Notes under the pieces: model-generated
Database searches by the model: none
Told to the model about the DNA's origin: nothing
Seen by the model: the letters and a program-made list of their open reading frames with translations, nothing else
Position numbers and translations under genes: made by a program
Origin: Bdellovibrionales bacterium
GTDB lineage: Bacteria; Bdellovibrionota; Bdellovibrionia; Bdellovibrionales; Bdellovibrionaceae
Direction of reading: 5' to 3'
Length of the DNA stretch: 64,000 nt
NCBI GenBank assembly: GCA_005793345.1
Contig: SXSU01000013.1
Span: 1-64,000 of the forward strand
Part shown: one piece after another, positions 51,635-59,376 of the stretch
Layout: each line of letters begins with the position of its first letter
How positions within the stretch are numbered: position 1 is the first letter of the stretch

Positions 51635-52056
51635 ACCTTTTGAGTAGAGCAAATAAGATGCCACTAATTAAATTCAAATATAATGGTCTTAATCGTTCAC
51701 AGAAGTTTTGGAATTAAAATATTTATATTAATTTTTTTGAATATCGGAAACTTGCTAACCATGTGTAAAACTACTAATCACAAACTTAAATTCAACTAAT
51801 TTTTTATAAATAAATAGATAAAATGTTTTAATTTTTTATCGTCTCACTTTGATACAATACTCTTAAAGTTCATTTGTTATTTTCCTGTTTGTTTAATTAA
51901 TTTATTCAGTCATTATTTACTATACTTTATATAAAAAATTAGAGTAATTTTTTGTTCTTATTTAAATGATCTAATTTGATTCGGCCTAAATTTTGCTTCT
52001 TATTTTTAATATATAAACTTTAGTTTATGTATTTATAAGTATTGGAGATTAAATTT
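51635..52056. other. Divergent intergenic region with a relic of the palindromic element
   Basis: It lies between two divergent exported-protein genes and must hold both promoters. At 51876-51893 GTTATTTTCCTGTTTGTT is identical to the end of palindrome A plus linker in the 33.3-kb element, without the B hairpin after it. I see no gene here. Confidence 0.5.
51876..51893. repeat. Relic of the dispersed palindromic element (18-bp exact match)
   Basis: GTTATTTTCCTGTTTGTT matches the A-arm end plus linker of the copy at 33318-33461 exactly over 18 bp. The flanks are degenerate (CTTTGATACAATACTCTTAAAG upstream recalls the A loop). Confidence 0.4.
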
Positions 52057-52545
52057 ATGTATTCAAAGCCAAATTTTAAATCAATCATTGTATTTTTATT
52101 TGTTTTATTTATTGCGAGCTTATCATTTTTTAACGTGGGCAGAGCATCTACTCCTCAACCTATTGAGCCAGAATTATCTATTGATCAATGGAATAATAGA
52201 CTTAATCAAGTTTCAACTGAGTTAAGACAACAATCAGATTCAGAGCAATTATCTACTATATTTAAAAATTTTCATGTTGAAGTTGAGCGAGCAATTCAAA
52301 CTGCAACAGGTATTGGGGATACAAATTTGCTTGAAAAAAGAATGATCATTTACTCAAAAATGAATCTATTATCTTTAAATCAATTTTCCCAAAAAAATTG
52401 CAAAATTAACCAAAACAATTATCTAAAAGCTTTCAATGGCAATAGAAATCCCGCATTCGAAGATCAAAAATTATGTGAATGGATTCAGACAAGTTGCAAT
52501 TTAACTTCAGACTATTGTGTTAAAGCTTTTCAAACTGGCAAGTAA
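52057..52545 (+). CDS. Exported protein with C-terminal Cys motif shared with 16216-16494
   Basis: From ATG 52057 the product has 162 residues. The signal peptide is SIIVFLFVLFIASLSFFNVGRAS. The mature protein starts TPQPIEPELSIDQWNNRLNQVSTELRQQSDSEQLSTIFKNFHVEVERAIQTATG, a helical part. It ends in a Cys cluster: KNCKINQNNYLKAFNGNRNPAFEDQKLCEWIQTSCNLTSDYCVKAF. The motif YLKAFN...NP...KLCEWIQ is also present in the small protein at 16216. GGAG lies 9 nt before this ATG; the upstream TTG at 52042 is the ribosome-binding region itself. The 3' end overlaps tnaA by 26 nt tail-to-tail. Confidence 0.65.
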   Translation: MYSKPNFKSIIVFLFVLFIASLSFFNVGRASTPQPIEPELSIDQWNNRLNQVSTELRQQSDSEQLSTIFKNFHVEVERAIQTATGIGDTNLLEKRMIIYSKMNLLSLNQFSQKNCKINQNNYLKAFNGNRNPAFEDQKLCEWIQTSCNLTSDYCVKAFQTGK

Positions 52546-53914
52546 AGTGTCTTAAATATTTTGGTTGTTTTGTAATTTTATAACCTTTAAGTGAACTCAA
52601 GTGCGGAGCTAAGTGTCCCATCATTTCTATCATATAGTCCACATGACTTTGAGTGTAAGCTCGACGTGGCATTGCTAGACGTACCAATTCTTGAGGAGCC
52701 GGTGATTCAGTGCCTTCGTCTAAATTATAATGACCTAACATCACTGATCCAACTTCTACCCCACGAATACCAATATGTTCATAAAGAGCCGCTGCAATAG
52801 CTTGTCCTGGATAATGCAATGATGGAATTTGTGGGAGTGTTGCTCCCGCATTTATATATACAGCATGACCACCCCAAGGTTTTACAGTGGGGATTCCGCA
52901 TGACTCTATGCCTTTACCAAAATATTCTACCGATTTAATTCGGTATGAGAGATAATTTTCATCAACCACTTCTTGCAACCCAACAGCAAGGGCTTCCATA
53001 TCACGACCTGCTAAGCCACCATAAGTTGGAAACCCTTCTGTGATTACCATGAGACGACGAACTTCTTCAGCTAGAGCATTATCATTGATAGCAAGAAATC
53101 CTCCAATATTACCAAAGGCATCCTTTTTAGCACTCATTAAAGCACCATCACCATATGAAAAAACTTCCTTAGCTATTTGAGCAACAGTTCTATTTTTTTG
53201 ACCTGCTTCTCTTTGTTGAATAAAATATGCATTCTCTGCAAATCGAGCACAATCAATAAAAAATGGGATTTGATGAGTTTTGCAAATAGCCTTGGCCTCT
53301 TTAATATTTTGCAATGAGACGGGTTGACCGCCAACAGAGTTGTTAGTGATTGTCATGATGACAAGTGCAACTTGATTTGGGTGGTCTGTAATAAAACTTT
53401 TTAATTGCTCTAGGTGGATGTTACCTTTAAAATTGTCCATTGAATTTGGTTTATGAGTTTCTTCGCAGGGAAGATCAATTGCTTTTGCACCAGTTGATTC
53501 GATATTTGCACGAGTTGTATCAAAATGGGTATTACCTAATACATACATATTTGGTTTATTAAGAAGGGCTTTCATTAATAAATATTCTGCGGAGCGACCT
53601 TGGTGGGTAGGGATAATATGAGTTAAACCCGTTAAATCTTGTACTGCTTTTTCAAAACGATAATAACTTCTTGCGCCAGCATATGATTCATCCCCTCTCA
53701 TCATTGCAGACCATTGTTCGGCAGACATGGCACTAGTACCACTGTCGGTGAGTAAGTCAAATGTGACTTTATCGGCTGGTAATCCAAATAAATTGTGATG
53801 GGCCTTAGTAAGTGCGGCAGATCTTTCAGTGGCAGAAAGCATGGCCAAGGGTTCGATCACTTTAATTCTAAATGGCTCAATAATAGTTTTTGCAGCAGGT
53901 AGTTGAAGCGACAT
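52520..53914 (-). CDS. tnaA: Tryptophanase (tryptophan indole-lyase)
   Basis: A PLP-dependent lyase that splits tryptophan into indole, pyruvate and ammonia. The 464 residues line up along the whole of E. coli TnaA (471): EPFRIKVIEPLAMLSATER, LLTDSGTSAMSAEQWSAMMRGDESYAGARSYYRFE, IPTHQGRSAEYLL, TITNNSVGGQPVSL, DCARFAENAYFIQQREAGQKN, SAKKD (PLP lysine Lys264), EGFPTYGGLAGRDMEALAVGL, GIRGVEVGS, RLAMPRRAYTQSHVDYMIE and LRHFTCQFEKL. Tyrosine phenol-lyase is the close alternative; overall similarity favours tryptophanase but not decisively. No tnaC-like leader or permease gene adjoins. Confidence 0.9.
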   Translation of the reverse strand: MSLQLPAAKTIIEPFRIKVIEPLAMLSATERSAALTKAHHNLFGLPADKVTFDLLTDSGTSAMSAEQWSAMMRGDESYAGARSYYRFEKAVQDLTGLTHIIPTHQGRSAEYLLMKALLNKPNMYVLGNTHFDTTRANIESTGAKAIDLPCEETHKPNSMDNFKGNIHLEQLKSFITDHPNQVALVIMTITNNSVGGQPVSLQNIKEAKAICKTHQIPFFIDCARFAENAYFIQQREAGQKNRTVAQIAKEVFSYGDGALMSAKKDAFGNIGGFLAINDNALAEEVRRLMVITEGFPTYGGLAGRDMEALAVGLQEVVDENYLSYRIKSVEYFGKGIESCGIPTVKPWGGHAVYINAGATLPQIPSLHYPGQAIAAALYEHIGIRGVEVGSVMLGHYNLDEGTESPAPQELVRLAMPRRAYTQSHVDYMIEMMGHLAPHLSSLKGYKITKQPKYLRHFTCQFEKL

Positions 53915-54071
53915 AATTCATCCTTTTGAGTTAAAATCTTAATTTATGACTTTATAAAATGTATTTGCAACAAAGATTTAACCTTATGATGAGAATCATA
54001 TTATTTTTAAAGAAAGCTATTAATATTTGACTCAAAAATAAAAGTCCCATTAACTTAGATACTGTCCAAAT

Positions 54072-54175
54072 ATTACGGGGTGATTGAAAATCGCCCCAGA
54101 TAACAAGAAAATAACGGCGCATGATTAAGTCTGATACAATTGCGTAGCAATCAGACTAAATCATGAGTTGTTATT
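54072..54175. repeat. Dispersed palindromic element (B-A copy)
   Basis: Hairpin B (GGGGTGATTGAAAATCGCCCC region, 54077-54097) and the linker AGATAACAAG lead into palindrome A (54108-54175: arms AAAATAACGGCGCATGATTA and AAATCATGAGTTGTTATT, with an inner hairpin ATTGC-GTA-GCAAT). No C hairpin was found. It lies directly upstream of the cytochrome c gene. Confidence 0.75.
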
Positions 54176-54192
54176 AGAAAAAGGAGATAATT

Positions 54193-54555
54193 ATGAATAA
54201 AGTTGTTTGTTTTATTTTTTTAACAATTTCACAAATGAGTTTGGCTGCGACCTCTCCAGCAGAAATTGCTGCAGGAAAAAAACTTTTTGAAGCTAATGGA
54301 TGTGTTGCATGTCATGGGGCTGATGGTAAAGCCGATACTCCAACTGGTAAGGCTGTGAATGCTAGAAATTTTGTTGGAGATGCTCCTGAAAAATACAAAC
54401 AAGGTTATTCTGAAAAAGCAATAGCAACTACAATTGAAAAGGGTGTAAAAGGTGGATCAACTGGAATGCAACCATATGGTAGTGTCATCAAAGATCCAAA
54501 AGATCGTCTTTTACTTGCAAAATTTATTATGTCTTTAAAAGAATCTAAAAAATAA
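54193..54555 (+). CDS. Class I monohaem cytochrome c
   Basis: The 120-residue product has a signal peptide (MNKVVCFIFLTISQMSLAA). The haem-binding motif CVACH is at residues 37-41 (EANGCVACHGADGKADTPTGKA). A probable axial Met lies in STGMQPYGSVI. It is a soluble periplasmic electron carrier of the cytochrome c5/c551-like size class. A GGAG-type ribosome site precedes the ATG. It is transcribed alone, immediately downstream of a palindromic element that might affect its expression. Confidence 0.94.
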   Translation: MNKVVCFIFLTISQMSLAATSPAEIAAGKKLFEANGCVACHGADGKADTPTGKAVNARNFVGDAPEKYKQGYSEKAIATTIEKGVKGGSTGMQPYGSVIKDPKDRLLLAKFIMSLKESKK

Positions 54556-54576
54556 AAATTATAAGATTTATAGTTG

Positions 54577-54597
54577 GGGTGAGCTTAGTTCTCACCC
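54577..54597. terminator. Hairpin between convergent genes
   Basis: GGGTGAG / CTCACCC, a 7-bp stem with a 7-nt loop, lies between the cytochrome c stop and the end of the minus-strand gene at 54614. There is no U-run on the plus side; an AT-rich tract follows on the minus side. Confidence 0.5.
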
Positions 54598-54613
54598 TAA
54601 ATTGAATTTGAAA

Positions 54614-54892
54614 CTAATTAATTCTGCGTGGTCTTGCCTGGGGTGTTTGTTTGTTTTTCAATATTATATTTTTAGCAGGACTAGACTGAATCTTATTATA
54701 AAGCTCTATGACTTCTTCATTCAGGTCGGCTTCTAAAATATCGCAGGCCTTTGCTGGAATATGTCCCACATTCATTAAATAAAATAAGTAGTCTGCAACA
54801 ACGTTATGAGTAAACTCATCAATATTATTGTTGTGGGAGTTTTTCTTTAAATGATTATAAAATATTTCTATTAATTTATCTTGTGCTTTCAT
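54614..54892 (-). CDS. Small hypothetical protein
   Basis: From ATG 54892 the product has 92 residues: a cytoplasmic helical protein (KAQDKLIEIFYNHLKKNSHNNNIDEFTHNVVADYLFYLMNVGHIPAKACDILEADLNEEVIELYNKI) with a basic, Pro/Arg-rich tail ending QARPRRIN. AGG precedes the ATG. The longer start at 54958 adds a hydrophobic Phe-rich stretch that looks non-native. It is divergent from the NFACT gene at 55021. The family is not recognised. Confidence 0.55.
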   Translation of the reverse strand: MKAQDKLIEIFYNHLKKNSHNNNIDEFTHNVVADYLFYLMNVGHIPAKACDILEADLNEEVIELYNKIQSSPAKNIILKNKQTPQARPRRIN

Positions 54893-55020
54893 AAATAACC
54901 TATCGGAGAAGATAAAAAAAAATGAATGAGTCTTGAGTCTAAAAAAAATATTTTCCACATAAACTAGATATAAGTTTTTACGCTGGACATATTATATAAA
55001 GTGGGTACACTTTTTAAACT

Positions 55021-56328
55021 ATGGTCTCATTAAAATTTGGACAATTAAGCAAACTTTGCGTCGAAATTGAATCTGCTTTAAGGGGCGCGCAACTTCAAGA
55101 TATTGTACTCACCAAAAACCATCTTATTTTGCAACACTATATGAAGGGATCAGTTCTGTTGGGATTGCATCTTAATTCTCAAGTTCCAACTTTAGGTTTA
55201 CTTTATGAAGAATTAAAAAAAAATAAAAATTTAATCAAGCCCATAGTCTTATTTTTAAAAGCCCATGCTAAAAATAAAAAGTTAGATTCTATTTCTTTGA
55301 ATCAAGAAGAGGGGCGTATTGTCTATCTTAATTATATTGGTAAAGGTGAATCAGGAGAAGAAACTTGCCAAATTAAATTTGTTTTAATTCCAAGGGCATT
55401 AAATGTCATAATTAAAAGTGGAAGTAAGTCCATATCAATGTTTCCGCAAAAGACATTTCCACCATCGATAATGAGTGAAAACCCTGATGATGTTTTGCAA
55501 TTTAATGTGCAAGACTACTTAACTGAGTGGACAAGTGTTTTTCATAATCCAATCAAAAGTGTTATGGAGAGCGAAGAAATATTACTTCAGCGAAAATTAA
55601 AAGTGATTGATAAAAAAAAATCTGCTCTAAAATATTTAATTGAAGATCTTGAAAAAGCAAATGTGCCATGGCTTAATATAGGTGAGTATTTAAAAGAAAA
55701 GCAAACAATAGATGTTCCTGACGATTGGAAAATTTATATTGATGAGACTAAGTCTTTTTCAGATAATTTACAAAATTGTTTTGAAAAACATAAAGAGCAA
55801 GATCGTCGAATAAATCATTTGCGAGAAAAAATAAAACATTTAAAAGAAGAGCTTTTAAATTTAGAAGATGAAGAAATCTTAAAATTTTCAAAAATAAAAT
55901 CACATCAAGAAGCAAGTCGACCTTCAGATTTATCCGTAGCTGCACAATTTATGCAAAAGGCAGGCGCCCATGGACGAAAGTTTTCATTGAATAGTAAGGT
56001 CGAAGCCGTCATTGGAAAATCTGCAGCAGATAACTTATCATTATTGCGAAAGGCCCAAGCCTGGGATATTTGGGTCCATCTTAAAGATTACCCAAGTGCC
56101 CATGCAATTATAAGGCGCCCAAGAGGAATAGCTATATCTCATTCCGATATTTTAAAAGTTGCTGAATGGGTATTGAGACAAACATTAAAAGATAAGAATA
56201 TTAATGAGGGTGATCGGTATCAAATAGTAAGTACAGAGTGTCGTCACGTGAAGCCAATAAAAGGTGATAAAATAGGCCGTGTTATTTATCACAACGAAGA
56301 AAACTTAGTTCTCAAAGTTACAATTTAG
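55021..56328 (+). CDS. NFACT-family RNA-binding protein (RqcH/Tae2-like, short form)
   Basis: The 435-residue product has an NFACT-N-like first domain (SLKFGQLSKLCVEIESALRGAQLQDIVLTKNHLILQHYMKGSVLLGLHL). A long coiled coil follows (~210-300: EQDRRINHLREKIKHLKEELLNLEDEEILKFSKIKSHQ), then the NFACT-R/DUF814 domain (GRKFSLNSKVEAVIGKSAADNLSLLRKAQAWDIWVHLKDYPSAHAIIRR...RHVKPIKGDKIGRVIYHNEENLVLKV). Family members bind the 50S-peptidyl-tRNA complex and add Ala tails in ribosome rescue (RqcH). At 435 residues this is ~130 shorter than B. subtilis RqcH, mainly in the N-terminal part, so the tailing activity is uncertain. No tRNA-like or Rqc2-partner gene adjoins. Confidence 0.87.
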   Translation: MVSLKFGQLSKLCVEIESALRGAQLQDIVLTKNHLILQHYMKGSVLLGLHLNSQVPTLGLLYEELKKNKNLIKPIVLFLKAHAKNKKLDSISLNQEEGRIVYLNYIGKGESGEETCQIKFVLIPRALNVIIKSGSKSISMFPQKTFPPSIMSENPDDVLQFNVQDYLTEWTSVFHNPIKSVMESEEILLQRKLKVIDKKKSALKYLIEDLEKANVPWLNIGEYLKEKQTIDVPDDWKIYIDETKSFSDNLQNCFEKHKEQDRRINHLREKIKHLKEELLNLEDEEILKFSKIKSHQEASRPSDLSVAAQFMQKAGAHGRKFSLNSKVEAVIGKSAADNLSLLRKAQAWDIWVHLKDYPSAHAIIRRPRGIAISHSDILKVAEWVLRQTLKDKNINEGDRYQIVSTECRHVKPIKGDKIGRVIYHNEENLVLKVTI

Positions 56329-56416
56329 ATAAATACTTTTAATGAGTTTCATCAGAAATAAGGTCAATAGAGCCAGACTTAAAATTAATTTTTTAAGGTT
56401 TAATTCTTGGAGCATA

Positions 56417-57172
56417 TTACATGTTTGATTTTTTACCAAAGCTTATTAGTAATGAAGCTCCTCGAGGCCATATATTTGCTAAAAGTTTATCGAAAAATTT
56501 TATTTTGTGAGGGAGGGGTTCAAAGCATGCCCCTTCTATTTTTATATCTTTAAAATTATAAAGTGAAAGTAAATCAATGAGTGCCTCTGGGTGAAAAATA
56601 CGAAGGTGACCTACAGGTTTTTTATCAAATTTAATTTTTTTTAAAATACCATAGCCAACTGAACTATCATTTGTTGAATATTCGATAAACAATGGCGAAA
56701 CTCCGAAAAACATTAGAACTCTATTGTACCAAGAGAATAGGTTTGGAGTCGTTACTACAAAAACTCCATTAGGTTTTAAAAGTCGATAACATTCTTGTAC
56801 GCATTTGTCAGGATCAACTAAATGCTCGATAACTTCACCAAGCATTATGAAATCAAAAGTTTGATCTTCAAATGGGAGTCGGTCAGCCACTTCAAAAAAT
56901 TGAAATTTAACTTTTTCATTTGTTAGTTTTCGATTTTCGGCTTTTTTTAATTGAGATTTAGAGCCATCAATTCCAGTCAAACTCCAATTTGGAAATTGAT
57001 TATGAAAATAATTTAAAAAAAAACCATCTCCGCAGCCAATATCTAAAGCTGTACCAACTGAAGTATTTAATCTTTTTTGAATATAATTAATAATTTTTTT
57101 TTCACGTTGTTCTGCGAAGGATCGTGTAGGTTCAGAGCCCCATTGATTTTCTGAATAGAAATTATTTGTCAT
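56417..57172 (-). CDS. Class I SAM-dependent methyltransferase
   Basis: The 251-residue product has motif I ALDIGCGDGFFLNYF (~43-57), motif II FQFFEVADRLPFEDQTFDFIMLGEVIEHLVDPDKCVQECYRLLKPNGVFVVTTPNLFSW and a C-terminal GHLRIFHPEALIDLLSLYNF element. This is the methyltransferase type 11 layout. LGEVIEHLVDP and TTPNLFSWYNR are common in enzymes acting on lipid, quinone or cell-envelope sugars; the substrate is not decided. The gene is followed on its 5' side by palindromic elements at 57195. Confidence 0.88.
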   Translation of the reverse strand: MTNNFYSENQWGSEPTRSFAEQREKKIINYIQKRLNTSVGTALDIGCGDGFFLNYFHNQFPNWSLTGIDGSKSQLKKAENRKLTNEKVKFQFFEVADRLPFEDQTFDFIMLGEVIEHLVDPDKCVQECYRLLKPNGVFVVTTPNLFSWYNRVLMFFGVSPLFIEYSTNDSSVGYGILKKIKFDKKPVGHLRIFHPEALIDLLSLYNFKDIKIEGACFEPLPHKIKFFDKLLANIWPRGASLLISFGKKSNM

Positions 57173-57194
57173 TTATCTTTGTGGCTCCATACAT

Positions 57195-57338
57195 AAAATA
57201 CGACTCATGATTAAGTCTGATCGCTTACGCCATTATATCAGACATAATCATGAACCGTATTTTTTTTGTTTGTCTGGGGTGATTTTTGAATCACACCAGA
57301 TTATGAAAACATAATATAAAAATTTTGATTTTCATATT
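57195..57338. repeat. Dispersed palindromic element (A-B-C copy, variant arms)
   Basis: Palindrome A (57195-57263) has arms AAAATACGACTCATGATTA and TAATCATGAACCGTATTTT. Hairpin B follows (GGGGTGATT...AATCACACC, ~57276-57298), then hairpin C (TTATGAAAAC...ATTTTCATA, 57301-57338). Both A arms differ from the common AATAACTGC in the same place, so base-pairing is retained. Confidence 0.7.
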
Positions 57339-57416
57339 TTACAAGCTAATTAAAATTAATTAATTATAATTTAACCACTTGACAGAATTTAAAGTCAATT
57401 TCAAACTTTTAAACTG

Positions 57417-57510
57417 AGGACAGACTTCAGAATAACTGTTCATGATTATGTTTGGTATAATCGTGAAATGATCAGACATAATCACGAGCAGTTATTCTGA
57501 AGTCTGTCCT
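57417..57510. repeat. 94-bp nested palindrome containing a palindromic element A
   Basis: The A core (AATAACTGTTCATGATTATG...CATAATCACGAGCAGTTATT, 57431-57496) is embedded exactly in a second perfect inverted repeat, AGGACAGACTTCAG (57417-57430) and CTGAAGTCTGTCCT (57497-57510). The outer repeat is unrelated to the other copies. The result is a 94-bp near-perfect palindrome upstream of the ABC gene. Confidence 0.85.
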
Positions 57511-57548
57511 AAGAGTGTAACTATAATTTTAAAACTAACATACAAGAT

Positions 57549-57616
57549 TATAACGGCGAATGATTTTGTCTCGCATATAATTGCGAAGCAATCAGACATA
57601 ATCATGAGCAGTTATA
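57549..57616. repeat. Dispersed palindromic element, A-only copy
   Basis: TTATAACGGCGAATGATTTTG, an inner ATTGC-GAA-GCAAT hairpin, and CATAATCATGAGCAGTTATA. It ends 14 nt before the ABC ATPase start at 57631 and covers the upstream ATG at 57604. Third copy in 430 bp. Confidence 0.75.
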
Positions 57617-57630
57617 TTGGGAGTATACAA

Positions 57631-58563
57631 ATGATTGAGGTTCGCAATCTTACAAAAGATTATGGTCAGCGGAGAGCCATTGAGTCCCTAAATTTTAAAG
57701 TTGAAAAAGGGGAAGTTGTTGGTTTTTTGGGACCTAACGGAGCAGGAAAATCAACGACCATGAAAATCATAACAGGATTCATGGCACCAACAAGCGGTGA
57801 AGCATTGGTTTGTGGATATGATGTATTTGAAAATCCAATGGAAGTAAAAAAACGCATTGGATATCTTCCAGAAACACCTCCGGTTTATGGTGATATGTAT
57901 GTCAAAGATTATTTAGAATTTGTGGCTCAATTGAAATTGGTTGAAAAACATAAAATTTCCCAGTTTGTTAAAAATGCAATTGAGAAAACTAATCTAGGTC
58001 CTGTACAAAATCGTTTAATTCAAAATTTATCAAAAGGATTTAGACAAAGAGTAGGTATTGCGCAAGCTTTAGTATCTGATCCAGAGGTTTTAATTTTAGA
58101 TGAACCTACAGTTGGATTAGATCCAAAGCAAGTAGCAGAGATTCGTGATTTGATAAAAGAGCTTCGTGGTCAACATACAATTATTTTATCAACTCATATT
58201 CTTCCTGAAGTCGAGGCAACATGTGAGCGAATTATAATTATAAATCAAGGTAAAATAGTTGCCCAAGAAAGTTTAAGTAATATTGCCAACGCAACTAAAA
58301 ATACAACACGTCAAGTTTCTTTTAAAGTGCGACGAAACCATAACGAATTAATTCAAAAACTATTATCAGTTACAGGTGTTGTTAGAGCAGTAGCAGGATC
58401 GGCACCTGGTTCAGTTTTAGTTGAGCTCAATGGTTCTGATGATGCTGTGGAAATGTTAGCTTCTACCGTTGTTCAATCAGGAGCTGGTTTAATTGAAATG
58501 CAATCCATGGCCCAACTTGAAGATGTATTCTTAAAGTTAACATATGGTGCCGCAGAAACATAA
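57631..58563 (+). CDS. ABC transporter ATP-binding protein, GldA-like
   Basis: From ATG 57631 (MIEVRNLTKDYGQRRAIESL) the product has 310 residues. Walker A is GPNGAGKST, the ABC signature LSKGFRQRVGIAQAL (written LSKGF in place of LSGGQ), and Walker B LILDEPTVGLDP with the H-loop LSTH. A C-terminal ACT-like extension follows. It energises the ABC-2 permease encoded next. The gene at 57604 would start inside a palindromic element (MSSYIGSIQM); I prefer 57631. It heads an operon with 58595, 59377 and 60912, the arrangement seen for gliding-associated gldA-gldF-gldG and related export or cell-wall loci. Confidence 0.92.
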   Translation: MIEVRNLTKDYGQRRAIESLNFKVEKGEVVGFLGPNGAGKSTTMKIITGFMAPTSGEALVCGYDVFENPMEVKKRIGYLPETPPVYGDMYVKDYLEFVAQLKLVEKHKISQFVKNAIEKTNLGPVQNRLIQNLSKGFRQRVGIAQALVSDPEVLILDEPTVGLDPKQVAEIRDLIKELRGQHTIILSTHILPEVEATCERIIIINQGKIVAQESLSNIANATKNTTRQVSFKVRRNHNELIQKLLSVTGVVRAVAGSAPGSVLVELNGSDDAVEMLASTVVQSGAGLIEMQSMAQLEDVFLKLTYGAAET

Positions 58564-58594
58564 ATTTAAATATATTAAGAAGGAGTAAAAAATC

Positions 58595-59371
58595 ATGAGA
58601 GGATTTCTTGCTATAACAAAAAAAGATTTTAGATCTTTCTTTTTTAGTCCCACATTTTATGTGGTGGCATTTTTTTGTACCTTAGTTTTAAGTTGGGTGT
58701 TCCCAATTCAACTTGCACAATTTAATGAGATGACCCATAACTTTATGTACCAACAACAAGGTGCTAATAACCCTCAGATGAATATTCATTATGGAGTTTT
58801 TTTAAGGCAACTTTCATACTTAAATTTAATGTTGATCTTAATTGTTCCTGCTTTCACTATGCGTTTAATTTCTGAAGAGAAAAAAATGCGAACATTTGAT
58901 TTGTTGCTTACAAGTCCAATTTCAAGTGTGCAAATTGTTCTTGGAAAATTTATTGCAGCAATGGGCGCAATATTTGGTATTGTATTTTTGGCCTATTTAT
59001 ATTGTGCATGGGCAGGTTTTTTTGCTAAATTTTCGTGGTCATTATTAACAGTTGCCTTCGTTGGAATATTCTTAATCGGAGGAGTGTATGTTGCAATGGA
59101 TTTGTTTTGCTCAGCACTGACCGAAAGTGCATTGGCGTCTTTCGTTATGGCTGTCATACTAAATGTATCAATTTGGTTTGTTGGAATTGGAGCAGAGGTA
59201 TCTGATAGTCAAGGCTTGCGTGAATTTTTTGAACATATTTCTATTAATAGTCATTTATCTTCGTTTGTTGAAGGAACTGTTAGATCAAGTGCTTTGATTT
59301 TTTTATTTAGTGTGATGGGTCTATTTGTCTTTTTGGCTGAAAGAGTTGTTGAAGCCAATCGTTGGAGGTAA
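58595..59371 (+). CDS. ABC-2 type permease, GldF-like
   Basis: The 258-residue product has six membrane spans (FYVVAFFCTLVLSWVFPIQL, LNLMLILIVPAFTMRLISEEKKMRTFDLLLTSPISSVQIVLGKFIAAMGAIFGIVFLAYLY, WSLLTVAFVGIFLIGGVYVAMDLFC, SALASFVMAVILNVSIWFVG, ALIFLFSVMGLFVFLAERVVE). The conserved loop EEKKMRTFDLLLTSPI of GldF-type permeases is intact. AGGAG precedes the ATG. It forms the membrane channel with the ATPase 31 nt upstream and overlaps the sequence before the next start codon. Confidence 0.9.
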   Translation: MRGFLAITKKDFRSFFFSPTFYVVAFFCTLVLSWVFPIQLAQFNEMTHNFMYQQQGANNPQMNIHYGVFLRQLSYLNLMLILIVPAFTMRLISEEKKMRTFDLLLTSPISSVQIVLGKFIAAMGAIFGIVFLAYLYCAWAGFFAKFSWSLLTVAFVGIFLIGGVYVAMDLFCSALTESALASFVMAVILNVSIWFVGIGAEVSDSQGLREFFEHISINSHLSSFVEGTVRSSALIFLFSVMGLFVFLAERVVEANRWR

Positions 59372-59376
59372 TTTAT

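Noticed and set aside
26986-57616. A CRISPR array or tandem repeat array
   Set aside because: The palindromic units are dispersed over tens of kilobases, vary in order and lack unique spacers of constant length.
57604-57630. Upstream ATG for the ABC ATPase
   Set aside because: It lies in a palindromic element and adds residues not seen in the family; ATG 57631 starts exactly at the conserved MIEVRNLTKDYG.
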